Assembly (NCBI GenBank): GCA_040390025.1
Contig: JAZJZD010000011.1
Coordinates: forward strand, 20,953 to 84,952
DNA from: JAVHYG01 sp040390025
GTDB lineage: Bacteria > Pseudomonadota > Gammaproteobacteria > Diplorickettsiales > Diplorickettsiaceae
DNA length: 64,000 nucleotides
Direction of reading: 5' to 3'
Shown here: in pieces, positions 1 through 8,757 of the stretch
How the letters are laid out: every line of letters starts with the position of its first letter
How positions within the stretch are numbered: the stretch's first letter is position 1
Position numbers and translations under genes: made by a program
Notes under the pieces: generated by a model
The model's input: only the letters and a program-made list of their open reading frames with translations
Told to the model about the DNA's origin: nothing
Databases searched by the model: none

Positions 1-383
1 TGCATACGGTATTGGATCTACCAGGTGGTACTTTCACTGGAGCAGGTGTTAAAACGGTAGTGCTATTTTTTACAAAAGGTCAGCCCACGAAAAATATTTG
101 GTTTTATCAGCTCAATCTTGATAGAAACCTGGGTAAAACTAATCCACTCAACGAGAATGATTTAGTCGAGTTTAGTAAGTTACAAAAGAAAAAAATTGAT
201 TCAGATAATTCTTGGTCAATCAATATCACGGATATCAATACAACCAATTATGAACTATCAGTAAAAAATCCGCATAAAAAGGATGACACCATACTGCGTA
301 GTCCACAAGAAATACTTAAAGAGATAAAATTTTTGGACAAAGAAAGTGCAGAAATTATGAAAGTTATTGAGGGAATAATATGA
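1..383 (+). CDS. hsdM: Type I restriction-modification DNA methylase subunit M, C-terminal fragment (cut by window edge)
   Basis: This is the 3' end of a type I N6-adenine methyltransferase gene; the reading frame is already open at base 3. The visible part includes the family's conserved stretch LPGGTFTGAGVKT followed by VVLFF and IWFYQL, which lies downstream of the catalytic NPPF region, itself outside the window. HsdM joins HsdS to methylate the target and joins HsdR for cleavage. The stop codon overlaps the start of the next gene by four bases (ATGA), so the two are translationally coupled. The S and R subunit genes follow on the same strand. The N-terminal and catalytic parts cannot be judged here. 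Confidence 0.88.
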   Translation, partial: HTVLDLPGGTFTGAGVKTVVLFFTKGQPTKNIWFYQLNLDRNLGKTNPLNENDLVEFSKLQKKKIDSDNSWSINITDINTTNYELSVKNPHKKDDTILRSPQEILKEIKFLDKESAEIMKVIEGII

Positions 384-1165
384 AGAACGATGCAGCTGTT
401 TTTGAAGATTTTAAAATTCGTCGCGTATATGATGAAAAAACTGAAACTTGGCTTTTCTCTGTTGTTGATATTATACAAGCGTTAACTCAGCAGGTAGCTT
501 ACCAAGCCGCTAGAAATTATTGGAAAGTCTTAAAAAATAGATTAAAAAAAGAAGGTAGTGAAACGGTTACAAAATGTAACCAGTTAAAGATGGTCGCAGA
601 GGACGGCAAATTACGCCTTACAGATGCAGCCAATGCTGAAACCTTATTGCGCTTAATTCAATCTGTGCCTAGCCCCAAAGCAGAGCCTATTAAATTATGG
701 CTGGCAAAAGTTGGCTATGAACGCATGCAAGAAATGGCTGATCCTTCTCGATTGCTAGATAGAGCCAGAGAAACCTGGCAAAAGCATGGCTATAGTGAAA
801 AATGGATTCAGCAACGGATGATGGGTCAAGAAACCCGCAACAAACTCACCGATTATTGGAAAGAACATGGCATAAAAAAACCGGATGAATTTGCTATTCT
901 CACTAATATTATCCATCAAGAATGGGCTAATATTAGCGTTAAAGATCACAAAAAAGCTAAAAGGTTAAAATCTGAAACTCTACGCGATCATATGAGCGAA
1001 GCAGAGTTAATCTTTACAGCGTTAGCGGAATTCTCTACTCGTCAAATAGCTGAAACAATGCTTGCAGAGGGGATGAAAGAAACAAAATTGCGGGTAAGAG
1101 CGGTGGCGCAATTGCTAAACGAACTCGTTTGGAACTTGAAAATAAGACGGGAAGAAAGTTGTTAG
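380..1165 (+). CDS. Bro-N domain, DinD-like protein inside the hsd operon; C-terminus frameshifted
   Basis: The N-terminal half resembles the Bro-N domain of phage antirepressor-like proteins (WLFSVVDIIQAL, then ARNYWKVLKNRL, then KLRLTDAANAETLLRLIQS). The remainder resembles DinD-like proteins often encoded within type I R-M operons. It starts at an ATGA overlap with hsdM. After about residue 235 the reading frame drifts. The expected tail continues in a second frame (KIAGKSGGAIAKRTRLELENKTGR, read in two parts, from about base 1084) and then in a third frame (KVVSTDNYL, ending at the TAG at 1212-1214). Two single-base indels in A-rich runs therefore appear to have replaced the native tail. 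The molecular role of this family in R-M loci is not established. Confidence 0.75.
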   Translation: MKNDAAVFEDFKIRRVYDEKTETWLFSVVDIIQALTQQVAYQAARNYWKVLKNRLKKEGSETVTKCNQLKMVAEDGKLRLTDAANAETLLRLIQSVPSPKAEPIKLWLAKVGYERMQEMADPSRLLDRARETWQKHGYSEKWIQQRMMGQETRNKLTDYWKEHGIKKPDEFAILTNIIHQEWANISVKDHKKAKRLKSETLRDHMSEAELIFTALAEFSTRQIAETMLAEGMKETKLRVRAVAQLLNELVWNLKIRREESC

Positions 1166-1223
1166 CACGGATAATTATCTGTTGTCAAAAAAATATCAAA
1201 CTACAGGAAACTAGGGGGTCGGT

Positions 1224-2474
1224 ATGGCAATTAATAAACAAGAAATTCAATGTCCAAGCTGTGGAGAGTTAATTTCTATTGACGATGTTTTAACGCGTCC
1301 AATAGAAGAGCAAATTAAGAAAAAGTATGAGATAACGCAAAAAGCCAATGAACAAGCCTTAGCTAATAAATTAGACGCAGTAAATAGACAAGTAGCTGAA
1401 GTGGAGGAAAAAAATAAAAATATTAATTCCATTATTGTAGAAAGACTTAATGATCAATTAAAAATTGAAAAAAATAAGCTATTTAAAGAAGTTAGAGCAG
1501 AGGCAGAACAAGAACAGAGTTCAAAAACGGCATTTCTAGAAGAGCAGTTAAAAAATAAAGATGAAAAATTAGTTCAAGCGAAAAAAAATGAAATCGAATT
1601 ACGTAAAGAAAAAATTAGACTGGAAGAAGAAAAACAAAATTTTGAATTAGAGAAAATTCATCAATTAGAGGAAATGAAAAAAGGTCTTATGGAAGAGGCT
1701 AGAAAAAAGGCGGCGGAGGAACAACATTACGTCAATGCGCAATTACAGAAGCAAGTAAGCGATGCTACTAAAACAATCAAAGATTTAACACGCCAATTAG
1801 AGCAAGGCTCGCAGAAGACACAGGGTGAAGTTTTAGAACTTGAATTGGAGGATCTTTTAAAAGCAGAATTTCCACACGATGAAGTGTTGGCGGTGCCTCC
1901 GGGTGTTGCCGGCGCGGACATTATTCAAAAAGTGTTCGATCGTGCGGGACGTTTATGTGGCCAAATCGCTTGGGAAACAAAAAAAACTAAATCCTGGAAT
2001 GAAAATTGGATACAAAAGCTTAAAGATGATCAACGTGCGATTAAAGCAGATTTAGCGGTCATTGTTTCGGCAGCGCTTCCGGAAAATGTAAAAGGATTTA
2101 TATTTCGTGATGGTGTTTGGATTTGCAATATCAAAGTAATTGTTGCTTTGGCAACTGCACTGCGAATGAATTTAGAATCGATTACGCGAGAAAAAGCACT
2201 GTCAGTGGGTAAGAATGAGAAACTGGAAATATTATACGGCTATCTAACCGGCGTTGAATTTAAACAACGTGTAGAAGCTATGCTTGAAGTATTTTCTAGT
2301 TTAGATGCGGATTTAAAAAAAGAACGCATAGCGTATGAGAAAATTTGGGCAAAGAGAGAAAAGCAGATTAAAAAGGTAATGATCAATATGGCAGGAATGC
2401 ATGGTGATTTGAGTGGCTTTGTTCCTTTGCCGCAGATAAAAAGCTTAGAGTTGTCAATCGAAGAAAAAGAATAA
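1224..2474 (+). CDS. DUF2130-like coiled-coil protein with N-terminal zinc ribbon
   Basis: A 416-residue protein. The start is supported by a purine-rich AGGGGG ribosome-binding site at 1213-1218. Residues 10-15 carry a CPSC zinc-ribbon half. Residues about 30-200 are a long charged coiled coil rich in E, K and Q. The conserved block from about residue 205 contains GADI and then WETKKTKSWNENW, a D...ExK arrangement like that of PD-(D/E)XK nucleases, to which I believe DUF2130 is related. The C-terminal sequence is PLPQIKSLEL. It sits in the hsd operon between the Bro-N gene and hsdS. A nuclease-type role in defence is inference; no function is assigned. Confidence 0.75.
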   Translation: MAINKQEIQCPSCGELISIDDVLTRPIEEQIKKKYEITQKANEQALANKLDAVNRQVAEVEEKNKNINSIIVERLNDQLKIEKNKLFKEVRAEAEQEQSSKTAFLEEQLKNKDEKLVQAKKNEIELRKEKIRLEEEKQNFELEKIHQLEEMKKGLMEEARKKAAEEQHYVNAQLQKQVSDATKTIKDLTRQLEQGSQKTQGEVLELELEDLLKAEFPHDEVLAVPPGVAGADIIQKVFDRAGRLCGQIAWETKKTKSWNENWIQKLKDDQRAIKADLAVIVSAALPENVKGFIFRDGVWICNIKVIVALATALRMNLESITREKALSVGKNEKLEILYGYLTGVEFKQRVEAMLEVFSSLDADLKKERIAYEKIWAKREKQIKKVMINMAGMHGDLSGFVPLPQIKSLELSIEEKE

Positions 2475-2604
2475 ACGGTGCACTCAGGATTGAAAAATAC
2501 TATTTCTGTTTAGGGTATTTTTTTGCTTGAACTGGTTGCGGGTATTGTTGAGGAAAATAAAGTTTTACATGATCAAAGTTATTTATTAAATGTGATTAAA
2601 AATT

Positions 2605-3837
2605 ATGAAAAATAATTGGCAAGTTAAAAAACTGGGAGAAGTTTGTGAAATGATAAATAGAGGTGTTTCGCCTAAATATACGAATTCACAAGGGCTTTGT
2701 GTCTTGAATCAAAAATGCATTAGAGATCATAAAATTGATTTTTCTTTGTCGCGTATCCATGATGTGAAAAATAAGAAAATTAACAACGAAAAGCTTATAA
2801 GGATTGGTGATGTTTTAGTTAATTCAACTGGAACAGGTACGCTTGGACGAGTTGCCCAGGTAAAAAATATGCTATTTGAAGCAATAGTCGATTCTCACGT
2901 TACTATTATAAGGCCTATAAAAAATGTGTTTTATAATGAATTTTTTGGTTATGCTTTGATTTTTATTGAAACAGAAATTTCTAAAAAAGGAGCTGGGTGT
3001 GGTGGGCAGATAGAATTAGCGAGAGATACGTTAAGAAATGATTTTACTATCACTTATCCTGAATCACTTACTGAGCAAAAACGCATTGTTACCATTTTAG
3101 ACAAAGCGTTTGCCAATATTGATAAAGCAAAAGAAAATACTGAAAAAAATCTGCAAAATGTGAATGATTTATTTGAATCCTACCTGAAAAGTGTATTTTC
3201 TAATCCAAAAAAAAATTGGCAGGTTAAAAAGCTTGGTGATGTTTGTACTATTATTGGAGGAGGTACGCCATCAAAGTCTAATGCTGATTTTTATAATGGC
3301 AATATTTTATGGGCAACTGTATGTGATATGAAAAACGAAGTTATTTTTGATACAAAATATAAAATAACGCTAGAGGCAGTAAAAAAATCTTCCACTAACA
3401 TTATTCCAAAAAATAATATAGTTATTGCAACACGAGTAGGACTTGGGAAGATTTGTTTGTTAAAAAATGATACGGCTATTAATCAGGATTTGCGGGGTAT
3501 AATACCAAAAAATACAATGAATTTTTCATTTAAATATTTGTTTTGGTGGTTGAAAAGCATATCTAAAATTATTGTAGAAAGTGGTACTGGTGCGACAGTG
3601 CAAGGAGTAAAGTTATCTTTTATAAAAAATCTAGAAATATTTACTTTTCCACTTCGTGAACAGCAACAAATAGCTACCAAACTCGATGCTTTATCGGCAC
3701 AAACCAAAAAGCTCATAGACATTTACCAAAAAAAAATAGCTAATTTAGAGGAGTTAAAAAAATCTTTATTACAAAAAGCCTTTACTGGCGAGCTTACAGA
3801 TACTGCGGTTAATAAAAATATGGAGTTGCTTCTATGA
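2605..3837 (+). CDS. hsdS: Type I restriction-modification specificity subunit S
   Basis: HsdS provides DNA sequence recognition for the methylase and restriction complexes. The 410 residues form the classic two-half layout. TRD1 begins at NNWQVKKLGEVC and is followed by a central conserved helix (TEQKRIVTILDKAFANIDKA). TRD2 begins at KNWQVKKLGDVC and ends in the second conserved helix (LREQQQIATKLDALSAQTKKL, then LLQKAFTGELT). Both target-recognition domains and both spacer helices are complete, so a bipartite recognition site is expected. The stop overlaps the hsdR start by four bases. A short open frame ending in the first codons of hsdS (about 2523-2615) may be the tail of a lost gene. 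Confidence 0.93.
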   Translation: MKNNWQVKKLGEVCEMINRGVSPKYTNSQGLCVLNQKCIRDHKIDFSLSRIHDVKNKKINNEKLIRIGDVLVNSTGTGTLGRVAQVKNMLFEAIVDSHVTIIRPIKNVFYNEFFGYALIFIETEISKKGAGCGGQIELARDTLRNDFTITYPESLTEQKRIVTILDKAFANIDKAKENTEKNLQNVNDLFESYLKSVFSNPKKNWQVKKLGDVCTIIGGGTPSKSNADFYNGNILWATVCDMKNEVIFDTKYKITLEAVKKSSTNIIPKNNIVIATRVGLGKICLLKNDTAINQDLRGIIPKNTMNFSFKYLFWWLKSISKIIVESGTGATVQGVKLSFIKNLEIFTFPLREQQQIATKLDALSAQTKKLIDIYQKKIANLEELKKSLLQKAFTGELTDTAVNKNMELLL

Positions 3838-6194
3838 ACGATGATGTGGATATGAATGAAGCGGAGACACGAGCAGAGCTGATAGATCCGCAGTTAGCGA
3901 AAAATGGTTGGGGGGTTAGGGTAGGGACAAAAATTTTTCGTGAATATCATATCAATAACGGGAAAATCTGTATAAACGGTACGCATGGTAAGGTTCTTAT
4001 TCCCGACTATGTATTGGCTTATCGAGGAAGAAAATTAGCGGCTTTAGAAGCCAAAAGGACTAAGGAAAAAATTAAAAAAGATGCCGACGGTGTGAAAGAA
4101 GCCAGAGAATATGCTGAAAAAATGCAATTGGAAACCGCTTTTGCTAGCAATGGAAAGAAAATTTATCAAATTTGCCTGAAGACTGCTACAGAAGGTTTCA
4201 TCACAGCTTTTCCTACACCAGATGAACTTTGGCAAAAAGCGTTTCCTAATCAAAATGAATGGCGAGATAAGTTTAATCGAGAGCCTTTTGAGGAAATGGG
4301 TGGCAGCAAAAAAATTCGTTATTACCAAGAAATAGCAGTGAATCGTTGTTTGGATGCGATTGCGCAAAAGAAACAGCGTATCTTACTGACGCTAGCAACC
4401 GGTACTGGAAAAACATTTATTGCGCTCCAAATTGCTTGGAAATTATTTAAAACACGCTGGAATTTGGGTTTCGATGTATCACGCCGGCCACGCATATTAT
4501 TTTTGGCAGATAGGAATATTTTAGCGGATCAGGCATTTAATACTTTTTCTGCCTCTGCATTACCTGACGATGCATTAGTGCGTATCGATCCAAAAGAAAT
4601 TCGGAAACAAGGTAGAGTGCCTACGAATGGTAATTTTTTCTTTGCTATCTTTCAAACATTTATGAGCGGGCGCGATAATCAGCCTTATTTTGGTCAATAT
4701 GAGCAGGATTATTTTGATTTTATTATCGTAGACGAATGTCACCGAGGAGGAGCTAATGACGAAGGAAGCTGGCATAGAATTTTGGAGCATTTTTCAGAAG
4801 CTGTGCAACTTGGATTAACCGCTACACCGAAACGTAAGGATAATGTCGATACGTATCACTATTTTGGTGAGCCCGTTTATACCTACTCACTTAAAGAAGG
4901 TATTGACGATGGTTTTTTAACGCCAGTCAAAATAAAACAGATTACAACTTCTATTGATGAATACATTTATACGGATGACGATGATGTTATTGAAGGTGAG
5001 GTAGTGAGGGGGAAGAAGTATACAGAAGAAGATTTCAATAACAATATAGAGATTAGGGAACGTGAAGTGGCGCGCGTGCAGTTGTTTCTTCGGGAGATCA
5101 ATCAAAATGAGAAAACTCTGGTGTTTTGTGCTCATCAAGCGCATGCAAGGATGATCCAGGAATTAATTAATCAATATAGCGATAGTAAGGATAGCAATTA
5201 TTGCGTGCGTGTTACGGCAGATGACGGTGAACGTGGCGAGCAATGGCTGCGAGAATTCCAGGATAACGAAAATTTAATTCCAACTATTCTTACGACTTCA
5301 AGGAAATTATCTACCGGTGTAGATGCGCGTAATATTCGTAATATCGTTTTGATGCGTAAAGTTAAATCGATGATTGAATTTAAGCAAATCATTGGTCGTG
5401 GTACACGTTTATTTGAAGGAAAAGCGTATTTTACACTCTATGATTTTGTTGGTGCCTATCAGCTTTTTTCTGATCCAGAATGGGATGGCGAGCCTATTGA
5501 TAAAACTGCTGAAAAAATCGAAGTTTCTTTTGTCGTAAAGGAAGCGACAGCGCCTTCTTATCTATCAGAAAAAACGACAGACCCTGAGAAAAATAAAAAA
5601 GGAATAAAAGTAAAGATTAAGCTTCGGGAAGGAAAAGAAGGTGAAATTCAATCTATGATTGCAACTTCATTTTTGGGGCCAGATGGGCTGCCTATTTCAG
5701 TAGAAGAAATGATAGAGAATTTATATGGTACATTACCTGATTTTTTTCGGAGTGAAAATGAGTTACGTAAAATTTGGTCGAAGCCGACTACTCGGCAAGC
5801 TTTACTAGAAACGTTAGCTGGGCAAGGTTACGGCAAAGAAGATCTAGTAAAATTACAATATTATATTGATGCGGAAAAAAGTGATCTATTTGATGTGCTT
5901 TACTGGATTGCTTTTGCGGTAAAGCCCATCACACGGGCCGCCCGAGTTGCTAATTCAGAAGCTAAAATTTTTGCTGGACTAGATGATGAACAAAAAGAAT
6001 TCTTGAAGTTTGTTTTAGATAAATATATTGAAGCAGGTGTAGAAGAATTAAATAGAGAAAAACTACCAAAACTTCTAGAAATAAAATACCATACAATAAA
6101 AGCCGCTTCAGAATTATTGGGTAGTCTTGATGATATTCAGACACTCTTTACCGGTTTTCAGAAACACTTGTATGAGTCAAGACCATATAATTAA
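3834..6194 (+). CDS. hsdR: Type I restriction endonuclease subunit R
   Basis: The motor and nuclease subunit of the type I system. An N-terminal PD-(D/E)XK nuclease is visible (IPDYVL, then LAALEAKR). It is followed by a superfamily 2 helicase: Walker A LATGTGKTF near residue 190, DECH box (VDECHRGG), motif III LGLTATPKR, and motif VI QIIGRGTRLF. The C-terminal helical region resembles that of EcoEI-type HsdR proteins. At 786 residues with all motifs present, it looks intact. It starts inside the hsdS stop (ATGA). The coupled order M-(accessory)-S-R suggests one transcript. Confidence 0.93.
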   Translation: MNDDVDMNEAETRAELIDPQLAKNGWGVRVGTKIFREYHINNGKICINGTHGKVLIPDYVLAYRGRKLAALEAKRTKEKIKKDADGVKEAREYAEKMQLETAFASNGKKIYQICLKTATEGFITAFPTPDELWQKAFPNQNEWRDKFNREPFEEMGGSKKIRYYQEIAVNRCLDAIAQKKQRILLTLATGTGKTFIALQIAWKLFKTRWNLGFDVSRRPRILFLADRNILADQAFNTFSASALPDDALVRIDPKEIRKQGRVPTNGNFFFAIFQTFMSGRDNQPYFGQYEQDYFDFIIVDECHRGGANDEGSWHRILEHFSEAVQLGLTATPKRKDNVDTYHYFGEPVYTYSLKEGIDDGFLTPVKIKQITTSIDEYIYTDDDDVIEGEVVRGKKYTEEDFNNNIEIREREVARVQLFLREINQNEKTLVFCAHQAHARMIQELINQYSDSKDSNYCVRVTADDGERGEQWLREFQDNENLIPTILTTSRKLSTGVDARNIRNIVLMRKVKSMIEFKQIIGRGTRLFEGKAYFTLYDFVGAYQLFSDPEWDGEPIDKTAEKIEVSFVVKEATAPSYLSEKTTDPEKNKKGIKVKIKLREGKEGEIQSMIATSFLGPDGLPISVEEMIENLYGTLPDFFRSENELRKIWSKPTTRQALLETLAGQGYGKEDLVKLQYYIDAEKSDLFDVLYWIAFAVKPITRAARVANSEAKIFAGLDDEQKEFLKFVLDKYIEAGVEELNREKLPKLLEIKYHTIKAASELLGSLDDIQTLFTGFQKHLYESRPYN

Positions 6195-6556
6195 CGTTTA
6201 CTATGGGTTTGGATGAAAGCCAAAGCTATCAAGCCATATAAAAGAGGAAGAAACCTACCTATTTAAGGAAAATCTTAGTCAGAATTTTTCGAAGCAACGC
6301 GCGCGCAGTATAAATATCAGTTTATTGCTGGCATTTATACAAATTTCAAGTGTCTACTTCTTTGGGTAATCTAAGCTTAATGCTTTCCTGCCCACGAGGA
6401 ACGAGAATTAGAGATGCTTGCAGAGGCTTGTTATTGAATCTAAATAAGAAGGCGATGCAATTTTTAAAAGAGGCACATAAAGCAGCCCAAAATACATTAG
6501 CGCATCTTTCTAGCTCTAAAAGGACAATAAATAACTTCCCAACAGGAGTGTTTGTT
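6195..6556. other. Intergenic stretch downstream of hsdR with degraded coding remnants
   Basis: This 362-base gap contains only a 72-codon open frame (6350-6568) without a recognisable domain. That frame runs into the start region of dinD. Short peptide-like stretches in other frames are interrupted by stops. I see no RNA gene, terminator or transposon end. It reads as eroded sequence between the R-M operon and dinD. Confidence 0.4.
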
Positions 6557-6633
6557 ATGAAAAATTAATTTGTGCATTAACCAATAACTTTGAAGCACAT
6601 GCACAACAGACTGATGACGGTATAGAATTCTGG

Positions 6634-7401
6634 TTGGCTCGCGATATTCAATATCTACTAGGCTATACCAAATGGGATAATTTTCTAAATGTCGTCTCGA
6701 AAGCTAGAGCTTCTTGTGAAGTTTCCGGCCATAAGGTAGCAGACCATTTTGCCGATGTCGGGAAAATGGTTGAATTAGGTTCAGGTAGTCAACGCAAAGT
6801 TGATGACATTATGCTTACTCGATATGCCTGTTATCTAATTGCACAGAATGGCGATCCTAAAAAAACGGAGATAGCTTTTGCTCAGACTTATTTTGCGATG
6901 CAGACACGGAGAGCAGAGTTAATTGAACAGCGACTGCTTGAAGCAGAAAGAATTTCTGCGCGCAAAAAATTATCGGAAACTGAAAAAGAGCTTTCTCAAG
7001 TAATCTATGAACAAACAGGGGGGAATCAAGACTTTGCGCTTATTCGAAGCAAAGGAGACCAGGCGCTTTTTAATAAATCAACTCAATCTATGAAAGCCCG
7101 CTGGAAAGTACCAGACAATCGTCCATTAGCCGATTTTGCCCCAACAATTATTTTGAAGGCCAAAGACTTCGCCGCGGAAATTACAATTTTCAATGCAAAA
7201 GAACATAGCATGAAAACCGAGACAGCGATTTCTACGGAGCATATCACTAATAATGAAGCCGTACGTAAAACGCTCTTGGAACGCGGCATTCGGCCGGAAA
7301 TACTTACTCCTGTTGAGGACGTCAAAAAAGTTGAGCGTCGTTTGGTCTCAGAAGGTAAAAAGGCTTTAAAGAAACCAGAAATATTACCAGAAGCATTATG
7401 A
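6634..7401 (+). CDS. dinD: DNA damage-inducible protein D (DinD) with frameshifted N-terminus
   Basis: The open frame from the TTG at 6634 encodes the family body (ARDIQYLLGYTKWDNF, KVADHFADVGKMV, then LTRYACYLIAQNGDP) and the standard DinD end (HITNNEAVRKTLLERGIRPE). The natural N-terminus, EKLICALTNNFEAHAQQ, is encoded immediately upstream in the same frame from base 6556 but has no start codon there. The only good start is ATG 6557, with an AGGAG at 6544-6548. It lies one base out of frame and stops after three codons; one extra A in the A5 run would restore a protein of about 281 residues, close to E. coli DinD (274). The gene is therefore probably inactive or truncated, unless the base is a sequencing error. 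Bro-N-like N-terminal fold; in E. coli it is SOS-regulated, but no LexA box was recognised here. Confidence 0.8.
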   Translation: MARDIQYLLGYTKWDNFLNVVSKARASCEVSGHKVADHFADVGKMVELGSGSQRKVDDIMLTRYACYLIAQNGDPKKTEIAFAQTYFAMQTRRAELIEQRLLEAERISARKKLSETEKELSQVIYEQTGGNQDFALIRSKGDQALFNKSTQSMKARWKVPDNRPLADFAPTIILKAKDFAAEITIFNAKEHSMKTETAISTEHITNNEAVRKTLLERGIRPEILTPVEDVKKVERRLVSEGKKALKKPEILPEAL

Positions 7402-7592
7402 GGATGGGGGTATTTTTGGGGTATATTTAAAAGTCATATTTGTTAGGCCTTTACATCACAAGGCATTTATTACTTAATGTGATTCCCACCGCCTTTTATT
7501 TCAATACTTCCAAAACAGTCTAAAACCCCTTGTGGATAAGGACTTTTTTATTGAGTAGAGCGGCTTGGAAAGAAGTGCGAATCAGGCCTTTA

Positions 7593-7620
7593 GGTAGAAT
7601 CTGTTTTTGGCAATTCTACC
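7593..7620. promoter_or_regulatory. Hairpin/dyad upstream of the gcvR-like gene
   Basis: A perfect 8-base inverted repeat (GGTAGAAT and ATTCTACC) separated by 12 bases lies about 65 bases upstream of the next gene. It could be a weak terminator, a leader hairpin or an operator. There is no U-run directly after it. The rest of the 284-base gap (7402-7685) shows no gene. Confidence 0.3.
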
Positions 7621-7685
7621 CCTAGTGACAAGGTCATTAAAAAAGAATAGACTACCGGCTCGTTAGAAAAACATGATTAATACTT

Positions 7686-8201
7686 ATGGAAAACCTGGTT
7701 GTTGTTATCCTAGGCCTTATTGAATCACAAATTACTGATGAAGTTTTTAAGCTAGTTGCTCACAGCGGATGCAACGTAGTTGATGCGCGCGTCAATATGA
7801 CAGCTACACACGTTACCATGACTTTATTGATTGGTGGGGCTTGGAATACCGTTGCAAAATTTGAGTCAGTTATAAAAAAATATGCGGGACAGGTAATGGT
7901 TTCCCGTACACAATTTCGTTCTGCTCAGCCAGATTATTTTCCTTATTCTTCCTATATTGTAGCCCCAGATACTTCAGACGCTCTAGCTAAGCTTACCCAG
8001 TTTTTGTCGGATCATGAATTAATACTTTATAATATCCATGTAGAGTCTTACAAAGCGCCCCTAACAGAAGCCGCAATGTTAGGTATTTCATTATCTTTTG
8101 TTTTGCATGCGGATCAAATAGTGGCGGATTTCCGAGAGCACTTTATTGTATTTTGTGATGAAAATAATTTTGATGTGGCTATGGAGCCCCAGAAAAATTA
8201 A
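7686..8201 (+). CDS. gcvR: GcvR-like ACT-domain regulatory protein
   Basis: A 171-residue protein with two ACT-type halves (LVVVILGLIESQITDEVFKLV at the N-terminus and a second segment from about residue 95), as in GcvR, the accessory repressor of the glycine cleavage operon that acts through GcvA. The gcvR-bcp order is the same as in E. coli, which strengthens the call. No gcv genes or gcvA lie in the window, so the actual target is unknown. Confidence 0.7.
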   Translation: MENLVVVILGLIESQITDEVFKLVAHSGCNVVDARVNMTATHVTMTLLIGGAWNTVAKFESVIKKYAGQVMVSRTQFRSAQPDYFPYSSYIVAPDTSDALAKLTQFLSDHELILYNIHVESYKAPLTEAAMLGISLSFVLHADQIVADFREHFIVFCDENNFDVAMEPQKN

Positions 8202-8243
8202 TTTTATTTTATAAATTTTCTTAATTTTAAAAGTTAATTTAAT

Positions 8244-8708
8244 ATGTTAGTTATTAATAAACCTGCATCTAACTTTACGTTGCCTGCAACAAATAGCCAG
8301 ACGTTTTGTTTGAAGGATTTTGTTGGTAAAAATGTTGTTTTGTATTTTTACCCTAAAGATTGCACGTCCGGATGTACACAAGAAGGCAAAGATTTTGCTG
8401 AACATTATAAGAAGTTTGCTTCACTCAATACAGTTATCTTAGGCATTTCTCGCGATACTTTAAAACTCCATATGAAGTTTAAGTCAGAACAGGGATTCCC
8501 CTTTGAACTGTTATCCGACGTGGATCAAAAGATATGTGAACTTTATGGCGTTTTAAAAGAAAAAACCATGTATGGGAAAAAAACTCGGGGTATAGAACGC
8601 AGCACTTTTTTAATTGATAAAAAAGGTATATTACGTCACGAATGGCGAAAGGTTCAAGTGCCTGGCCATGTGCAAGAAGTTTTGAAAGCAGTAGGAGAAT
8701 TAGACTAG
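8244..8708 (+). CDS. bcp: Thiol peroxidase Bcp (peroxiredoxin, BCP/PrxQ family)
   Basis: Reduces hydrogen peroxide and organic peroxides in the cytoplasm at the expense of thioredoxin. The 154 residues (E. coli Bcp has 156) contain the peroxidatic-cysteine motif YPKDCTSGCTQEG, with a second cysteine five residues later (CxxxxC) that would be the resolving residue. The thioredoxin-fold elements (NVVLYFYP, FPFELLSDV, and STFLIDKKG near the end) are all visible. It lies 42 bases after the gcvR-like gene on the same strand. Confidence 0.93.
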   Translation: MLVINKPASNFTLPATNSQTFCLKDFVGKNVVLYFYPKDCTSGCTQEGKDFAEHYKKFASLNTVILGISRDTLKLHMKFKSEQGFPFELLSDVDQKICELYGVLKEKTMYGKKTRGIERSTFLIDKKGILRHEWRKVQVPGHVQEVLKAVGELD

Positions 8709-8757
8709 CGCAAAATGTATTGTTATTTATTCTAAATTAAGAAAGTAATAAGTTATT

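Noticed and set aside
1080..1165. Programmed ribosomal frameshifting in the Bro-N/DinD-like gene
   Set aside because: Two separate shifts would be needed and no slippery heptamer with a downstream structure was recognised; indels are simpler.
6350..6568. 72-codon ORF before dinD
   Set aside because: No domain, no good start signal, and it ends in the frameshifted dinD start; treated as degraded sequence.
7475..7500. Possible tRNA 3'-end-like att remnant (GATTCCCACCGCC) at the border of the R-M island
   Set aside because: Only 13-14 bases resemble a generic T-arm; no matching tRNA in the window and no second copy.
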